Part shown: piece after piece, positions 33,695 to 41,858 of the stretch | Numbering within the stretch: position 1 is the first letter of the stretch | Layout of the letters: every line of letters begins with the position of its first letter | From: Muribaculaceae bacterium | GTDB taxonomy: Bacteria; Bacteroidota; Bacteroidia; Bacteroidales; Muribaculaceae | Direction of reading: 5' to 3' | NCBI GenBank assembly: GCA_910573745.1 | Contig: CAJSYI010000010.1 | Span: 1 to 64,000, forward strand | Length of the DNA: 64,000 nucleotides | Notes under the pieces: model-generated | Database searches by the model: none | What the model was told of the DNA's origin: nothing | Seen by the model: only the letters and a program-made list of their open reading frames with translations | Made by a program: the position numbers and the translations under genes

Positions 33695-34177
33695 ATGAAA
33701 AAGTGGCAGGAAGTATCAGGTTGTGTAATCTTCGGATTAGGAGCAGTTATTGAATTGCTTTTAGTCTGCAACGCATATCTCGATCTTAAATACATTGTAG
33801 AGCCATTCGACATTCAGGATATAATTGAAAGAATGTACCTGAGTGTCGATGCACTTTCATGTGCCATGTGGATAAACTATTTCGTGGCACTCGGACTGTT
33901 CGTTTACTTGTGGCGAAGAGGAAACCGAGAAAAGAAATTACCCAAATATTCTTCAAGCGATGGACTAATACTTGATTGGGTGAATGGCTTTGAAATCAAA
34001 AGCAATGTAAGTGAGGATGGCATGGTTATAAAGGCGAACAAAGAAGGGTTACTCTCATTGGCTAATCATCTTACGAATTTAGCGCAAGCAGATGTGCCTC
34101 CCGGCACTCATATACATTTGGATTCCTTAAACTCGTTGGAAGATGGTTCGGACAATATAATAATTGAGAAAACATGA
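33695..34177 (+). CDS. array gene 7: membrane anchor fused to Imm32-like domain
   Basis: A 160-residue protein. The N-terminal two transmembrane helices (MKKWQEVSGCVIFGLGAVIE and WINYFVALGLFVYLWRRG) are related to gene 4. The C-terminal about 75 residues carry GMVIKANKEGLLSLANHLTN and DVPPGTHIHLDSLNSLEDGS, then DNIIIEKT. This closely resembles the Imm32-type immunity domain of polymorphic toxin systems as I know its conserved pattern (LANHL, HIHLD, LEDGS, LIIEK). It is the best evidence in the array for an immunity function. The fusion to a membrane anchor is unusual for that domain. Confidence 0.6.
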   Translation: MKKWQEVSGCVIFGLGAVIELLLVCNAYLDLKYIVEPFDIQDIIERMYLSVDALSCAMWINYFVALGLFVYLWRRGNREKKLPKYSSSDGLILDWVNGFEIKSNVSEDGMVIKANKEGLLSLANHLTNLAQADVPPGTHIHLDSLNSLEDGSDNIIIEKT

Positions 34178-34554
34178 AACTGAAAGATAAGAACACTGGC
34201 AAATTTATTGGTGTGGCGACTATTAGCGGCATACTGACTTTTGCTATCGCTTGCGGATTGTGGTATATGGTTTCAGGCGAGAAGTGGTTGGATTTTTGGG
34301 GGATTCCTGTCACAATCATTTCGTTTTGGATAATCGGGGCTTTGATAGCGTGGCTTATCATCCCTGACAGGAAAAGCTATCTGTTAGGCATCGCAGCGTA
34401 TTTATCCACTATCGGGGTTAATTTCATTATAGCGGCTTTTAATTTCCTCAACGGAGAAAACGGATGGATTGTCCTGATCGCAATAGGTTTCGCAATTATC
34501 TCCATTCCCGGAGCTATTCTGCTGAATTTAGTAACAATACGGATTATCAAATGA
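34174..34554 (+). CDS. array gene 8: four-helix membrane protein
   Basis: A 126-residue polytopic membrane protein with about four helices (FIGVATISGILTFAIACGLW, IIGALIAWLIIPD, SYLLGIAAYLSTIGVNFIIA, GAILLNLVTIRII). Its first codons (ATG AAA CTG AAA GAT AAG) are shared, with small changes, by genes 17 and 20 of the array. Both ends overlap neighbouring genes by 4 bases. No family recognised. Confidence 0.6.
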   Translation: MKLKDKNTGKFIGVATISGILTFAIACGLWYMVSGEKWLDFWGIPVTIISFWIIGALIAWLIIPDRKSYLLGIAAYLSTIGVNFIIAAFNFLNGENGWIVLIAIGFAIISIPGAILLNLVTIRIIK

Positions 34555-34994
34555 AAGTTAAGAAAATTCATATAGCCATCGCGACGGCAATATTGTCATT
34601 AATCGTAATCGCCGGTTGCTCCCGAAGTATTGACTATAACGATGGTGAGCCTGTGATGTTCTCTGAACTGCCGAAAGAGGTTCAGGACACTCTAATCTGG
34701 TGGGGAGAACATACAATCGTATCCGTTGGAGATACGGTTGTTGTGGAACTGGACGATGTGGTATGTTTTGATTCAGACTATACTTTTTTGCGCTCTACTC
34801 TCGGGCCGTGGATAACGTCAAGAGGTTTGCGTCGAAATAGAGACGGGAAAGAATGGAAATTTAATGGTAATCTGAATGTGCCGACCCCTATTGTCACCAT
34901 AGGCGACACCATTTATATTCCATCTGGCTATAATCTTGTCACTTGCGGAGGAGTGAATCCGGATGCTGTTTTCTATCGGCAAACACTCAATTAA
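34551..34994 (+). CDS. array gene 9: lipoprotein
   Basis: A 147-residue lipoprotein from ATG 34551 with signal sequence MKVKKIHIAIATAILSLIVI and lipobox AGC. The mature part is beta-rich: VSVGDTVVVELDDVVCFDSD, then PTPIVTIGDTIYIPSGYNLV, two GDT units that suggest a repeated strand pair. An upstream in-frame ATG at 34464 lies inside gene 8 and was not used. Function unknown, outer-membrane or periplasmic. Confidence 0.65.
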   Translation: MKVKKIHIAIATAILSLIVIAGCSRSIDYNDGEPVMFSELPKEVQDTLIWWGEHTIVSVGDTVVVELDDVVCFDSDYTFLRSTLGPWITSRGLRRNRDGKEWKFNGNLNVPTPIVTIGDTIYIPSGYNLVTCGGVNPDAVFYRQTLN

Positions 34995-35003
34995 CTAATC
35001 GGC

Positions 35004-35249
35004 ATGGAGGCTTTAATTGAAATGGTTATGTACTCGATACTTGGTTCAACATTCCGGCATATTGGAGCGGGCCTCCGATATTTCTTCATCCGAGTTATCC
35101 TCAGGAAGAAAGTAACATATAAAAGCCTGCGTTACGATAATCCGAAAGATATGGTTCTCGCAAACTTTGACAACGCCTTTGCCAACACCTTTTTCGGTTT
35201 TGTAGTCTTTTGCGTACTCCTAATTTTAATGGTCAAATACCTGTCATAA
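35004..35249 (+). CDS. array gene 10: small membrane protein
   Basis: An 81-residue protein (MEALIEMVMYSILGSTFRHI) with one clear C-terminal transmembrane helix (TFFGFVVFCVLLILMVKYLS). A hydrophobic N-terminal segment and a basic middle (RVILRKKVTYKSLRYDNPKD) complete it. No family recognised. One base separates it from the next gene. Confidence 0.55.
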   Translation: MEALIEMVMYSILGSTFRHIGAGLRYFFIRVILRKKVTYKSLRYDNPKDMVLANFDNAFANTFFGFVVFCVLLILMVKYLS

Positions 35250-35250
35250 T

Positions 35251-35787
35251 ATGAAAGCCGATAAATACATAGCGCAAGAATCGTTTACTGCACCAACCTT
35301 ATGTGTCGTAATGACTGCATGGTGCATATGGGCCGGTTGCACTGAGGGCTGGAATATTCTCAGTGTTGGCGGTTTGGTATTTTTCGCTATCGGCATGGTC
35401 GTTTACATATTCAAATATGTGAAATATGGACGCAGCGTATTGATGATTGATGAAACCGGAATCACTATAAAAGATTGGCACAAGAATAAACTCCTGCATT
35501 GGGACGAAATCGAGAAATGCGACATAGCATGGCGCACCGCTATGGGGCACTGCTTCCGTTGTCTGGGCATAAAGACTTTGGCAGGGAAACGAGAAAAATT
35601 CCACGACGTAAGACTATCTGGCAAATTATGCCGAAACAGGAGCGTAAGACAAGCCATTGAAAAGTTTGGCGGAACCGAAATATTCGATTATGAAGGTTCA
35701 AGCCAACAGAACCGCTATGTCGTAAATATTATGATCTTCACACTATTGGCAGTATTCGTATTCTTCATAATTTACTCCATAATATGA
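35251..35787 (+). CDS. array gene 11: PH-like (STM3941-type) membrane protein
   Basis: A 178-residue protein with two N-terminal helices (TLCVVMTAWCIWAGC, GGLVFFAIGMVVYIFKYV) and a soluble PH-like domain: VLMIDETGITIKDWHKNKLL, then HWDEIEKCDI, then a C-terminal helix. One more transmembrane segment ends it (IMIFTLLAVFVFFIIYSII). The middle matches the STM3941 family layout (a buried beta-sheet with GI...I.W.dI). The same layout recurs in gene 17. STM3941-like proteins are frequent in immunity arrays of Bacteroidota. Confidence 0.6.
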   Translation: MKADKYIAQESFTAPTLCVVMTAWCIWAGCTEGWNILSVGGLVFFAIGMVVYIFKYVKYGRSVLMIDETGITIKDWHKNKLLHWDEIEKCDIAWRTAMGHCFRCLGIKTLAGKREKFHDVRLSGKLCRNRSVRQAIEKFGGTEIFDYEGSSQQNRYVVNIMIFTLLAVFVFFIIYSII

Positions 35788-36350
35788 AAAAGGCCGGAAA
35801 AATAATCGCATATTCTATCGCTCTCCTTATTGTTATAGCTATAGCAGTTTCTATTGTCGCAATTTATCATATGGGATACAATACAGCTCATTACAGAGAG
35901 AAAGACATTGAGGCAATAAATCAGGCGACCTTTGAGAATAGATACAACGAGCAATCGGAACATAAAGATATAATTATAAGCAAAGAAGAAGCCATAAAGA
36001 ATTATTACGGCAAAAATTCGGTATTCGATATTGACCGTGAAGATTATGAAACCGCAAAATGGGTTCTGGAATCTTCATTTCCGAAAGAAATAATCAGAGA
36101 TGGAGGCGGGTACAAATGCGTTGAGTCCGGAAACACATCATCCGTCGATAGGATAATAAGGATGTTTCCTATTGACCGGTATTTCAAACAATACCTTGGT
36201 GTCTGGCAGAATGGGCGAAAGACCGTCACTATATATCTCACAACAGAATACACTCCGGAGTATGTGGGGCAATATGTGCAATACAAGGGTCTAATACCGG
36301 AAGAGATTACGGTAACCATTGATTTGATGACCGAAAAACTATCCTTATAA
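35784..36350 (+). CDS. array gene 12: single-pass membrane protein
   Basis: A 188-residue protein with one N-terminal anchor helix (IIAYSIALLIVIAIAVSIVA) and a soluble outer domain. That domain has DREDYETAKWVLESSFPKEI and YFKQYLGVWQNGRKTVTIYL, then YVQYKGLIPEEITVTIDL. The fold looks alpha/beta, with a terminal beta-sheet. The periplasmic location suggests interaction with something in the envelope. No family recognised. Overlaps gene 11 by 4 bases. Confidence 0.6.
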   Translation: MKKAGKIIAYSIALLIVIAIAVSIVAIYHMGYNTAHYREKDIEAINQATFENRYNEQSEHKDIIISKEEAIKNYYGKNSVFDIDREDYETAKWVLESSFPKEIIRDGGGYKCVESGNTSSVDRIIRMFPIDRYFKQYLGVWQNGRKTVTIYLTTEYTPEYVGQYVQYKGLIPEEITVTIDLMTEKLSL

Positions 36351-36360
36351 TCCAACTACC

Positions 36361-37017
36361 ATGATTTTAATACTCGGAATTATAATACATCTGATTATCT
36401 TTACTTTACTGGCGGTGGTGATTGCATTGCCATTGGCCGGTATTGTATGTTGGCTAAGCAGGAAGCATAGGAAACGTAACACTATATTGGCATTGTTATC
36501 GCCATTCGTGTTTATATACTCGTTCTATTTCACCGGTCTTGTCGGAGATTTTGCCTGTGCGTCAATCTTTGATACAGGTTGCGGAATGGATGGGTATTAT
36601 AAGACTGAATTGCCTAACGGTTATCAGATAGAATCTCATACATATGGTTTGACCCGAGAAAATTTTACCGGATTTCTCCATAAAGACGGACAGTTTGTCT
36701 ATGAATGGGTTACTAAAATTAAGGTTTCAGGCGACTCTATTTCGGGAGAACGTTATGATCTCGACGAAACACCAGGAAGTGAATATTACTTTGCAATAGA
36801 CACTAAGACTGACAGTATAACGGAATATAAATCGCTCAGTGAAGCAAAGGCAAAAGCACCGACCGTTGTAACAGAATTAACGTCATTAAAGGCATTCTAT
36901 TATAAAAGTTGGCCGTGGGTAATCCCTTTGACAATCATCGCCGTTGTCGTATCGGCAGGGTTAGTATTTCTTTTATGGTTTGTTGTTATCAAAATATCTG
37001 CGCGATGGAGAATTTAA
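36361..37017 (+). CDS. array gene 13: polytopic membrane protein
   Basis: A 218-residue protein with two N-terminal helices (ILGIIIHLIIFTLLAVVIAL, LALLSPFVFIYSFYFTGLV) and a soluble loop of about 110 residues (MDGYYKTELPNGYQIESHTY, then FAIDTKTDSITEYKSLSEA). Two segments near the C-terminus (WPWVIPLTIIAVVVSAGLVF) complete it. It resembles other envelope proteins with a domain between two helix pairs. No family recognised. It overlaps gene 14 by 13 bases. Confidence 0.6.
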   Translation: MILILGIIIHLIIFTLLAVVIALPLAGIVCWLSRKHRKRNTILALLSPFVFIYSFYFTGLVGDFACASIFDTGCGMDGYYKTELPNGYQIESHTYGLTRENFTGFLHKDGQFVYEWVTKIKVSGDSISGERYDLDETPGSEYYFAIDTKTDSITEYKSLSEAKAKAPTVVTELTSLKAFYYKSWPWVIPLTIIAVVVSAGLVFLLWFVVIKISARWRI

Positions 37018-37553
37018 CGACGAAAAGGAGATGGCTATTAATCGGATTGCTTCTTATAGAGGCAATGATTATGTTTTGGGTTGTTCCGAAGGCCAATGCC
37101 GATGAAATTGAAATGCCAATATCGCTTACGATTAGTCTATCATTAGCCCTGATGATAAGTCTGGCCATCTTGATAAAATGGAATCAAGGTAATCGCAAGA
37201 CCGTTATTCCCATCTTCATTGTATGCGTTGCAACATATCTTCAGATACTATATTGCTCCGTGTTTTATGATTGGGGCGCCTATGTTTGTATGACCTTGCC
37301 GATATTCCAACTGGTATTGGGATATGCGGTATTTCGATATTCCACCGACATAGTCTCTTTATTTATTGGCTGCTCGAATCTGATGTTTTCGGCTATATGG
37401 GCTAATCAATATCAAGGTTTCCTATGGTTTCATAATAAGTCCTGTGATTTTGAAACGATGGCAGTGGCGAGTCTTGGCGCCTTTGGCGGTGCTGTGATTG
37501 TATTCGCCATATCAGCTATTATGATAATGAAGTTCAATCATAAAAACGCTTGA
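37005..37553 (+). CDS. array gene 14: polytopic membrane protein
   Basis: A 182-residue protein from ATG 37005 (MENLTTKRRWLLIGLLLIEA) that is almost entirely transmembrane, with about five to six helices and a GAFGGAVIVFAISAIMIMKF end. No motif for transport or catalysis is seen. A frame from 36909 lies in gene 13 and was rejected. Two bases separate it from gene 15. Confidence 0.55.
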   Translation: MENLTTKRRWLLIGLLLIEAMIMFWVVPKANADEIEMPISLTISLSLALMISLAILIKWNQGNRKTVIPIFIVCVATYLQILYCSVFYDWGAYVCMTLPIFQLVLGYAVFRYSTDIVSLFIGCSNLMFSAIWANQYQGFLWFHNKSCDFETMAVASLGAFGGAVIVFAISAIMIMKFNHKNA

Positions 37554-37555
37554 GT

Positions 37556-37984
37556 ATGAATTATGATATAACTATCGAATATAAGGATGGCCGGGTAAGT
37601 ATGAAATTTCTCGGAGTTGATTTCTTTGCACTGGATAAAGTTTTTGGAACGATGCCAATAAAAAAACTATCCAATTATTGCTTCGGAATTTTCAATACAG
37701 AACCGGATGAACCGACCTATATTCAGTCATCCGACAATAATATCTCTGAAATCGTATCCGTACCGATTACTAATCCACACTCGCTTATTGAGTTTTTCAG
37801 GAGTATTCCGGACAGAGAAGATTTTTCAATATATAAGTTGAAAATAGATTTCAATGACTTCTCCATGCTCTATGATGATGATTGTATGCTTGTCATAGAG
37901 GGCAAGTGCTCTGACAATGCTGAATTTAAATTCTTTAATAGACTTTATCGTGACATATGCGATACCCTTGAAAATGAGGATTAA
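37556..37984 (+). CDS. array gene 15: soluble hypothetical protein
   Basis: A 142-residue acidic cytosolic protein (MNYDITIEYKDGRVSMKFLG, later SIPDREDFSIYKLKIDFNDF). It has alternating strands and helices and no signal. The start is ATG 37556, and a TTG two codons upstream is in frame. Size, acidity and context fit an immunity-type protein, but no family is recognised. Confidence 0.55.
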   Translation: MNYDITIEYKDGRVSMKFLGVDFFALDKVFGTMPIKKLSNYCFGIFNTEPDEPTYIQSSDNNISEIVSVPITNPHSLIEFFRSIPDREDFSIYKLKIDFNDFSMLYDDDCMLVIEGKCSDNAEFKFFNRLYRDICDTLENED

Positions 37985-38001
37985 AGTTATAGTTAATTTG
38001 C

Positions 38002-38904
38002 ATGAAATCAGACAACAAGACATATCGGTTTTTCTTTGGACGGCGGGGTGAGAGGCACTTGCCATTCGGTGCTATGCTGCTGATTCTCGTGCCTTTTCTC
38101 ATTGTAGGTCAGTATTTCCAGAATCGCAAATATAATGCTCTGTCGGCAAGTCCGGAACATACATCAACTGTAATTTCAAATATCGGCTACATAGGCAACA
38201 GTGGCCCTATAATACATTACAGCTTTACAGTGAATAGTATTACATATAATGGTGGTATGCATGCCAATGGTTTTGCCGTTGGCGACAGCATAGGCGTGGT
38301 GTATCAGAAAGACAATCCCGAAAACAATATGACGGTGTTCGAGTATTACGACGGCCCTTCGTATGGATTCGTTTCTGCATTTGTCATTCTTGTTGTAATT
38401 CTTGCGATTATCCGTTGGCGGAAGATAAGCAGGCAGTACAAAGCTGATGCCCCGGTGGAAACCAAAGTGCAAAGGGCATGTGGGATTTATCGTACCTCAA
38501 AAGAATATATATTCGTTACGGGTTATGGCAAGACCGGCTTCGGCTACAATATGAATTATCCTATAAAGTTTGCGCCAATTGATTGTGATGATATAGAATT
38601 CAATAATGCTTTTGGCGAAGTTTTCTTAGCCAGCAATCGCGAAGAATATAAGGAGCTAAAATCATCGGAACTAATCAAGGCAATGAAACAACGCTCATGG
38701 CGACAGCTTCACCTCCATTCGACCTCCGTATTTGTAAATCAGGACGACGATAAAATCAGTGTAGTCCCTACTAAATTGGCATCCGATAAATGGCTTGATT
38801 GGGATTCCAATCAAGCGCTGACATTTGACGTTGGCAATGATTCTATATACGACATCGTAAGTGAAACCCGAAAACTCCTCGATAATCATGAAACTGACCG
38901 ATAA
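38002..38904 (+). CDS. array gene 16: DUF3592 domain membrane protein
   Basis: A 300-residue protein. A transmembrane helix (AMLLILVPFLIVGQYF) is followed by a DUF3592-like periplasmic beta domain (TVISNIGYIGNSGPIIHYSF, then VNSITYNGGMHANGFAVGDS, then VVYQKDNPEN). A second helix (VSAFVILVVILAIIRW) and a C-terminal cytosolic region of about 150 residues of unknown type follow. DUF3592 proteins are common small membrane proteins with no known activity. Its end overlaps gene 17 by 17 bases, and the shared bases form the MKLTDK start module. Confidence 0.65.
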   Translation: MKSDNKTYRFFFGRRGERHLPFGAMLLILVPFLIVGQYFQNRKYNALSASPEHTSTVISNIGYIGNSGPIIHYSFTVNSITYNGGMHANGFAVGDSIGVVYQKDNPENNMTVFEYYDGPSYGFVSAFVILVVILAIIRWRKISRQYKADAPVETKVQRACGIYRTSKEYIFVTGYGKTGFGYNMNYPIKFAPIDCDDIEFNNAFGEVFLASNREEYKELKSSELIKAMKQRSWRQLHLHSTSVFVNQDDDKISVVPTKLASDKWLDWDSNQALTFDVGNDSIYDIVSETRKLLDNHETDR

Positions 38905-39445
38905 AAACTCCGAGATAAGAATCTACCAAAGCGTATGGAAAAATACGTTTTATGCCATCTGTTGCTTGGCTTTTGCTATTGTCGGATATTTGATTATAAT
39001 AAATCCAAGTACTAAATGGCCAACGAAAATCTTTGGTGGTTTGCTGAATATGATATTTTTTGGAGGTGCCAGTGCGCTTTTCTTTGCTATGGCGTCACAT
39101 AAACGGATTCGCCGCATTCCGTTTTTAATAATCTATGCAGATAGATTGGGAATTTATAAACAGCGCAATGGTGATTATCATACTATCAATTACGCAGATG
39201 TTAAAAAGTTTCGATTAGTAAAGATTCACTCGTCTAAAATGATTGCGGTGGACTATAAGACAGCTCCACTGATACATAAGTTTGACGGAGCATCCGATTT
39301 GAAACAAAATATAATGAACTTCAATTTCAATGAGATTGGAGCGATAGAAAATATACCCGTTCACAATCTGACAATGAAAGGGAAGGATATTTGTGATATA
39401 TTGAACCGCCGATTGAATTGTTGGCAAGTAAGACCCGCTGAATAA
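38888..39445 (+). CDS. array gene 17: STM3941-family membrane protein
   Basis: A 185-residue protein from ATG 38888 (MKLTDKNSEIRIYQSVWKNT). Two transmembrane helices (FYAICCLAFAIVGYLIII and LNMIFFGGASALFFAMA) are followed by the PH-like STM3941 domain. This has FLIIYADRLGIYKQRNGDYH, then TINYADVKKFRLV, then IENIPVHNLTMKGKDICDIL at the end, a good match to that family's conserved last helix. Related by layout to gene 11. Family function unknown, and it is repeatedly found among toxin-immunity genes. Confidence 0.7.
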   Translation: MKLTDKNSEIRIYQSVWKNTFYAICCLAFAIVGYLIIINPSTKWPTKIFGGLLNMIFFGGASALFFAMASHKRIRRIPFLIIYADRLGIYKQRNGDYHTINYADVKKFRLVKIHSSKMIAVDYKTAPLIHKFDGASDLKQNIMNFNFNEIGAIENIPVHNLTMKGKDICDILNRRLNCWQVRPAE

Positions 39446-39449
39446 GAAT

Positions 39450-40502
39450 ATGAATAATTACGATATTACAAAAATCCAATCGAAAATCAATCGGTTAAAG
39501 CGGACTGGTGACTTCAGTCATTTGCGGTCATTCCTTTTGAAATTGTTATCGGCTTACCCCGATGAATATTATTTCATGGCTGAACTGTCAAGTGCCTGTT
39601 ATCAATTAAGGAAATATATCGAAGCATTAACTTATGCACAAGAGTCATATCAGTTAGCTCCTGATGATTATTGGGTAAGATATATTTATGGCTGTGCATT
39701 ATCTGCAAATGATAAATTGGAAGAAGCAGCTGAGATGTTTAATTCAATCATAGCCTGCGATGTGGCTTTTCTCGCTGATTATAAGCATGGCGAAGGGAAA
39801 AGATGGGCTGAATCTCTGCTAAACGATAGTAGATATATGAGGGCTGTCATTTATCAGCAAGAAGGCAATAATCTTGAGGCACGAGATTTATTCCAAGCAC
39901 ATAAGTCCATAAGAAGGCGTGGGCTATATAGCGATTTTTCGATCAAACAAGTTAATGAGCATATTAAATGGCTGGATATGATTATCGGCGATACCGACAG
40001 GGACTATTCTATTTCAAAATATCGTCCGCAGTTCTATGATGCTGAAGGATGCTACATTCATAACGAGTGGACTTCAATCTCTGATATTGGCAAATCGTTT
40101 GCAGATGGAATACTCACAGCCGATGAGTATATTGAAGCGGAGAACCGATATATTGATACGGCTATTGATTTAGCAAAATTGGCTGGTTGTTCATATCTTA
40201 TAGTGAGTTACATGGAGGGTGATTCAAAGGATATTGTAAATTCAGTTAAGGGTCACAAACTGAATCATGGCCTTATTGAAAGAGCAAAGACAATCCGACA
40301 AGGATTAAGAATCTCACTAAAGGACTGTCCGGACTATCTTCGCCTATGCCTGCGAGAATGTTGTTGGGCTGTATTCTCCAACAAGACACATAATTTCCTT
40401 GTCAAGTTTGGCTACGACTATTATATGCATGTTCATACTGCCGTGCCAAAAAATCAGGTTGTTGAAATTGTAACCAGAAACGGATTGTATCTTCGCCCAT
40501 GA
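39450..40502 (+). CDS. array gene 18: TPR protein with extra C-terminal domain
   Basis: A 350-residue soluble protein. Residues about 1-180 are TPR-like repeats (YFMAELSSACYQLRKYIEAL, then YAQESYQLAPDDYWVRYIYG). The C-terminal about 150 residues are a separate domain: SISDIGKSFADGILTADEYI, then EAENRYIDTAIDLAKLAGCS, then LRECCWAVFSNKTHNFLVKF and a final HVHTAVPKNQVVEIVTRNGL. That second domain resembles stand-alone immunity-type proteins of polymorphic toxin loci by its YxxAExxYI pattern. This is an impression, not a match. Overlaps gene 19 by 4 bases. Confidence 0.6.
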   Translation: MNNYDITKIQSKINRLKRTGDFSHLRSFLLKLLSAYPDEYYFMAELSSACYQLRKYIEALTYAQESYQLAPDDYWVRYIYGCALSANDKLEEAAEMFNSIIACDVAFLADYKHGEGKRWAESLLNDSRYMRAVIYQQEGNNLEARDLFQAHKSIRRRGLYSDFSIKQVNEHIKWLDMIIGDTDRDYSISKYRPQFYDAEGCYIHNEWTSISDIGKSFADGILTADEYIEAENRYIDTAIDLAKLAGCSYLIVSYMEGDSKDIVNSVKGHKLNHGLIERAKTIRQGLRISLKDCPDYLRLCLRECCWAVFSNKTHNFLVKFGYDYYMHVHTAVPKNQVVEIVTRNGLYLRP

Positions 40503-41065
40503 AACTAACAAGCAAACATTATAGCAATCAAATATTTAAGAAGGCTTCTTTTTGCAACGGAGGCTTGGCTGAATGGTGGACTAAAAAAACTTTTAAGCGG
40601 TGTGATTTTGATAACTGCGACTTTACCGATATTATGGCAAGAGGGTGCCGTTTCATAGGCTGTGTTTTCAAAAGAGGAAAGTTACAGCATTTCTATATGG
40701 GTTCCACTACTCTGGTAATGCCCCGTAAAACGGTTTATCGTAATTGCACATTCGAGCGAGTGAAACTACGCAACTTCGGTATCGCGGACTTTTTCGATTG
40801 TTCATTCATTAACTGCGATTTTCGTTCTGCCTTTATTGCTGCATCTTTTACCCGTTGCAGTTTCATCGGAGAAATTTCCGGTTGCGTATTCTGCGGCCCT
40901 CAATATAAAGGCGGTTATTACATAAATTGGCTCAATTATTGGATTTCCAATAAAGGACGGCTACACTATGTGGATTTCACTAAAGCCACCCTGATAGATG
41001 TTGCCTTTCGTGGTGGTGTAGATTTGTCAACGACTAAGTTCCCGATAGACTATGAAACTGACTGA
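40499..41065 (+). CDS. array gene 19: pentapeptide-repeat-like protein
   Basis: A 188-residue protein made largely of pentapeptide-type A(D/N)LxX repeats in a Cys-rich form: FKRCDFDNCDFTDIMARGCR, then YRNCTFERVKLRNFGIADFF, then DCSFINCDFRSAFIAASFTR. It should fold as a right-handed quadrilateral beta-helix. Such proteins can mimic DNA, and some protect DNA gyrase from toxins or drugs, which would suit an immunity role against a gyrase-targeting toxin. The frequent Cys and Phe positions fit the core of the helix. The start carries the MKLT module and the end overlaps gene 20 by 14 bases. Confidence 0.65.
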   Translation: MKLTSKHYSNQIFKKASFCNGGLAEWWTKKTFKRCDFDNCDFTDIMARGCRFIGCVFKRGKLQHFYMGSTTLVMPRKTVYRNCTFERVKLRNFGIADFFDCSFINCDFRSAFIAASFTRCSFIGEISGCVFCGPQYKGGYYINWLNYWISNKGRLHYVDFTKATLIDVAFRGGVDLSTTKFPIDYETD

Positions 41066-41417
41066 TAAGAGATTTTGGATAACATGGATTGTCGTTGAAC
41101 TATTGATGTTATCATCTTGTGTTTACATGGCAATCTATAGTAAATTTATAGGCATAATGTGTGTTTTCGGAGCAAGCCAACCTTTAATGTTAGCTTTGAC
41201 TCTATATAAAAAGAAACATCAAAGCGGGGCACTGACAAATTTAATAATTGTTGGTTTGTATTCCATTTATTCTGTGTATATAAGTATATCAGGACAGGAT
41301 GCCAATGGTTGGGGTTGGGCATTTTGCATGATTGTTTTTCCAATAATACAGCTTATACTTCTTTTGTTGTTTTGGGGTATTCAAAAAATTGCTGAAGCAA
41401 ATGAACAGAAAGAATAA
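41052..41417 (+). CDS. array gene 20: four-helix membrane protein
   Basis: A 121-residue membrane protein (MKLTDKRFWITWIVVELLML) with about four helices and a charged end (EANEQKE). The start module ATGAAACTGACTGATAAG is nearly identical to that of gene 17. The stop of gene 19 lies inside it. No family recognised. Confidence 0.55.
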   Translation: MKLTDKRFWITWIVVELLMLSSCVYMAIYSKFIGIMCVFGASQPLMLALTLYKKKHQSGALTNLIIVGLYSIYSVYISISGQDANGWGWAFCMIVFPIIQLILLLLFWGIQKIAEANEQKE

Positions 41418-41421
41418 CTAT

Positions 41422-41793
41422 ATGGCTAATCACGAAATATGGAATCCTATCCGGATGATTGACTGCGAGTGTTCGGTCAATTCAATAGACTACAATGCGA
41501 CGGATCTTATTGTCGAGTTGGAACGGTTCGATAACAAAGGGATAGTAAGGATTGATTTCAAAGAAGTGTTCGCGTATCGCGTGACTTTGGAACATTTCAG
41601 AATCAACGATATACTGGATGGTGTGGGTATAGCACCGTTATACGAGGTTGAAAACTCTGATTATTATAACTTGCTAATGCAATCCGGTATGAAGGTGCTA
41701 TATGGCGATGCCCTCAAAGTCCGGCATTTTGCCATAAAGACAACCGAGCATATCATAGATATTCTCACCACTAATAGTTATACTTTGATATGA
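41422..41793 (+). CDS. array gene 21: soluble hypothetical protein, end of array
   Basis: A 123-residue soluble protein from ATG 41422 (MANHEIWNPIRMIDCECSVN); ATG 41401 is in frame but overlaps gene 20. It has alternating strands and helices: DLIVELERFDNKGIVRIDFK, then FAYRVTLEHFRIN, then VLYGDALKVRHFAIKTTEHI. The layout is common in small uncharacterised immunity-type proteins. No family is recognised. It ends the 12.2-kb run of plus-strand genes. The convergent mobilization gene follows on the other strand. Confidence 0.6.
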   Translation: MANHEIWNPIRMIDCECSVNSIDYNATDLIVELERFDNKGIVRIDFKEVFAYRVTLEHFRINDILDGVGIAPLYEVENSDYYNLLMQSGMKVLYGDALKVRHFAIKTTEHIIDILTTNSYTLI

Positions 41794-41822
41794 TGGAATG
41801 TAACCAAACATATTATCGAAAG

Positions 41823-41852
41823 AGAATCCCCATGCTGACGCACAGGGATTCT
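41823..41852 (-). terminator. 13-bp hairpin, copy 1, after the mobilization operon
   Basis: On the minus strand AGAATCCCTGTGC and GCATGGGGATTCT pair over 13 positions (two G-U) around the loop GTCA, 6 bases beyond the stop at 41859. On the plus strand the same two positions are A-C mismatches, so the RNA structure belongs to the minus strand. A second copy lies at 62341-62370. There is no long T-tract. Confidence 0.6.
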
Positions 41853-41858
41853 AAGGTT

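Noticed and set aside
33695..34177. toxin gene partner for the immunity-type array
   Set aside because: No large polymorphic toxin, Rhs, LXG or T6SS effector gene is present in the window, so the array genes look like orphans.
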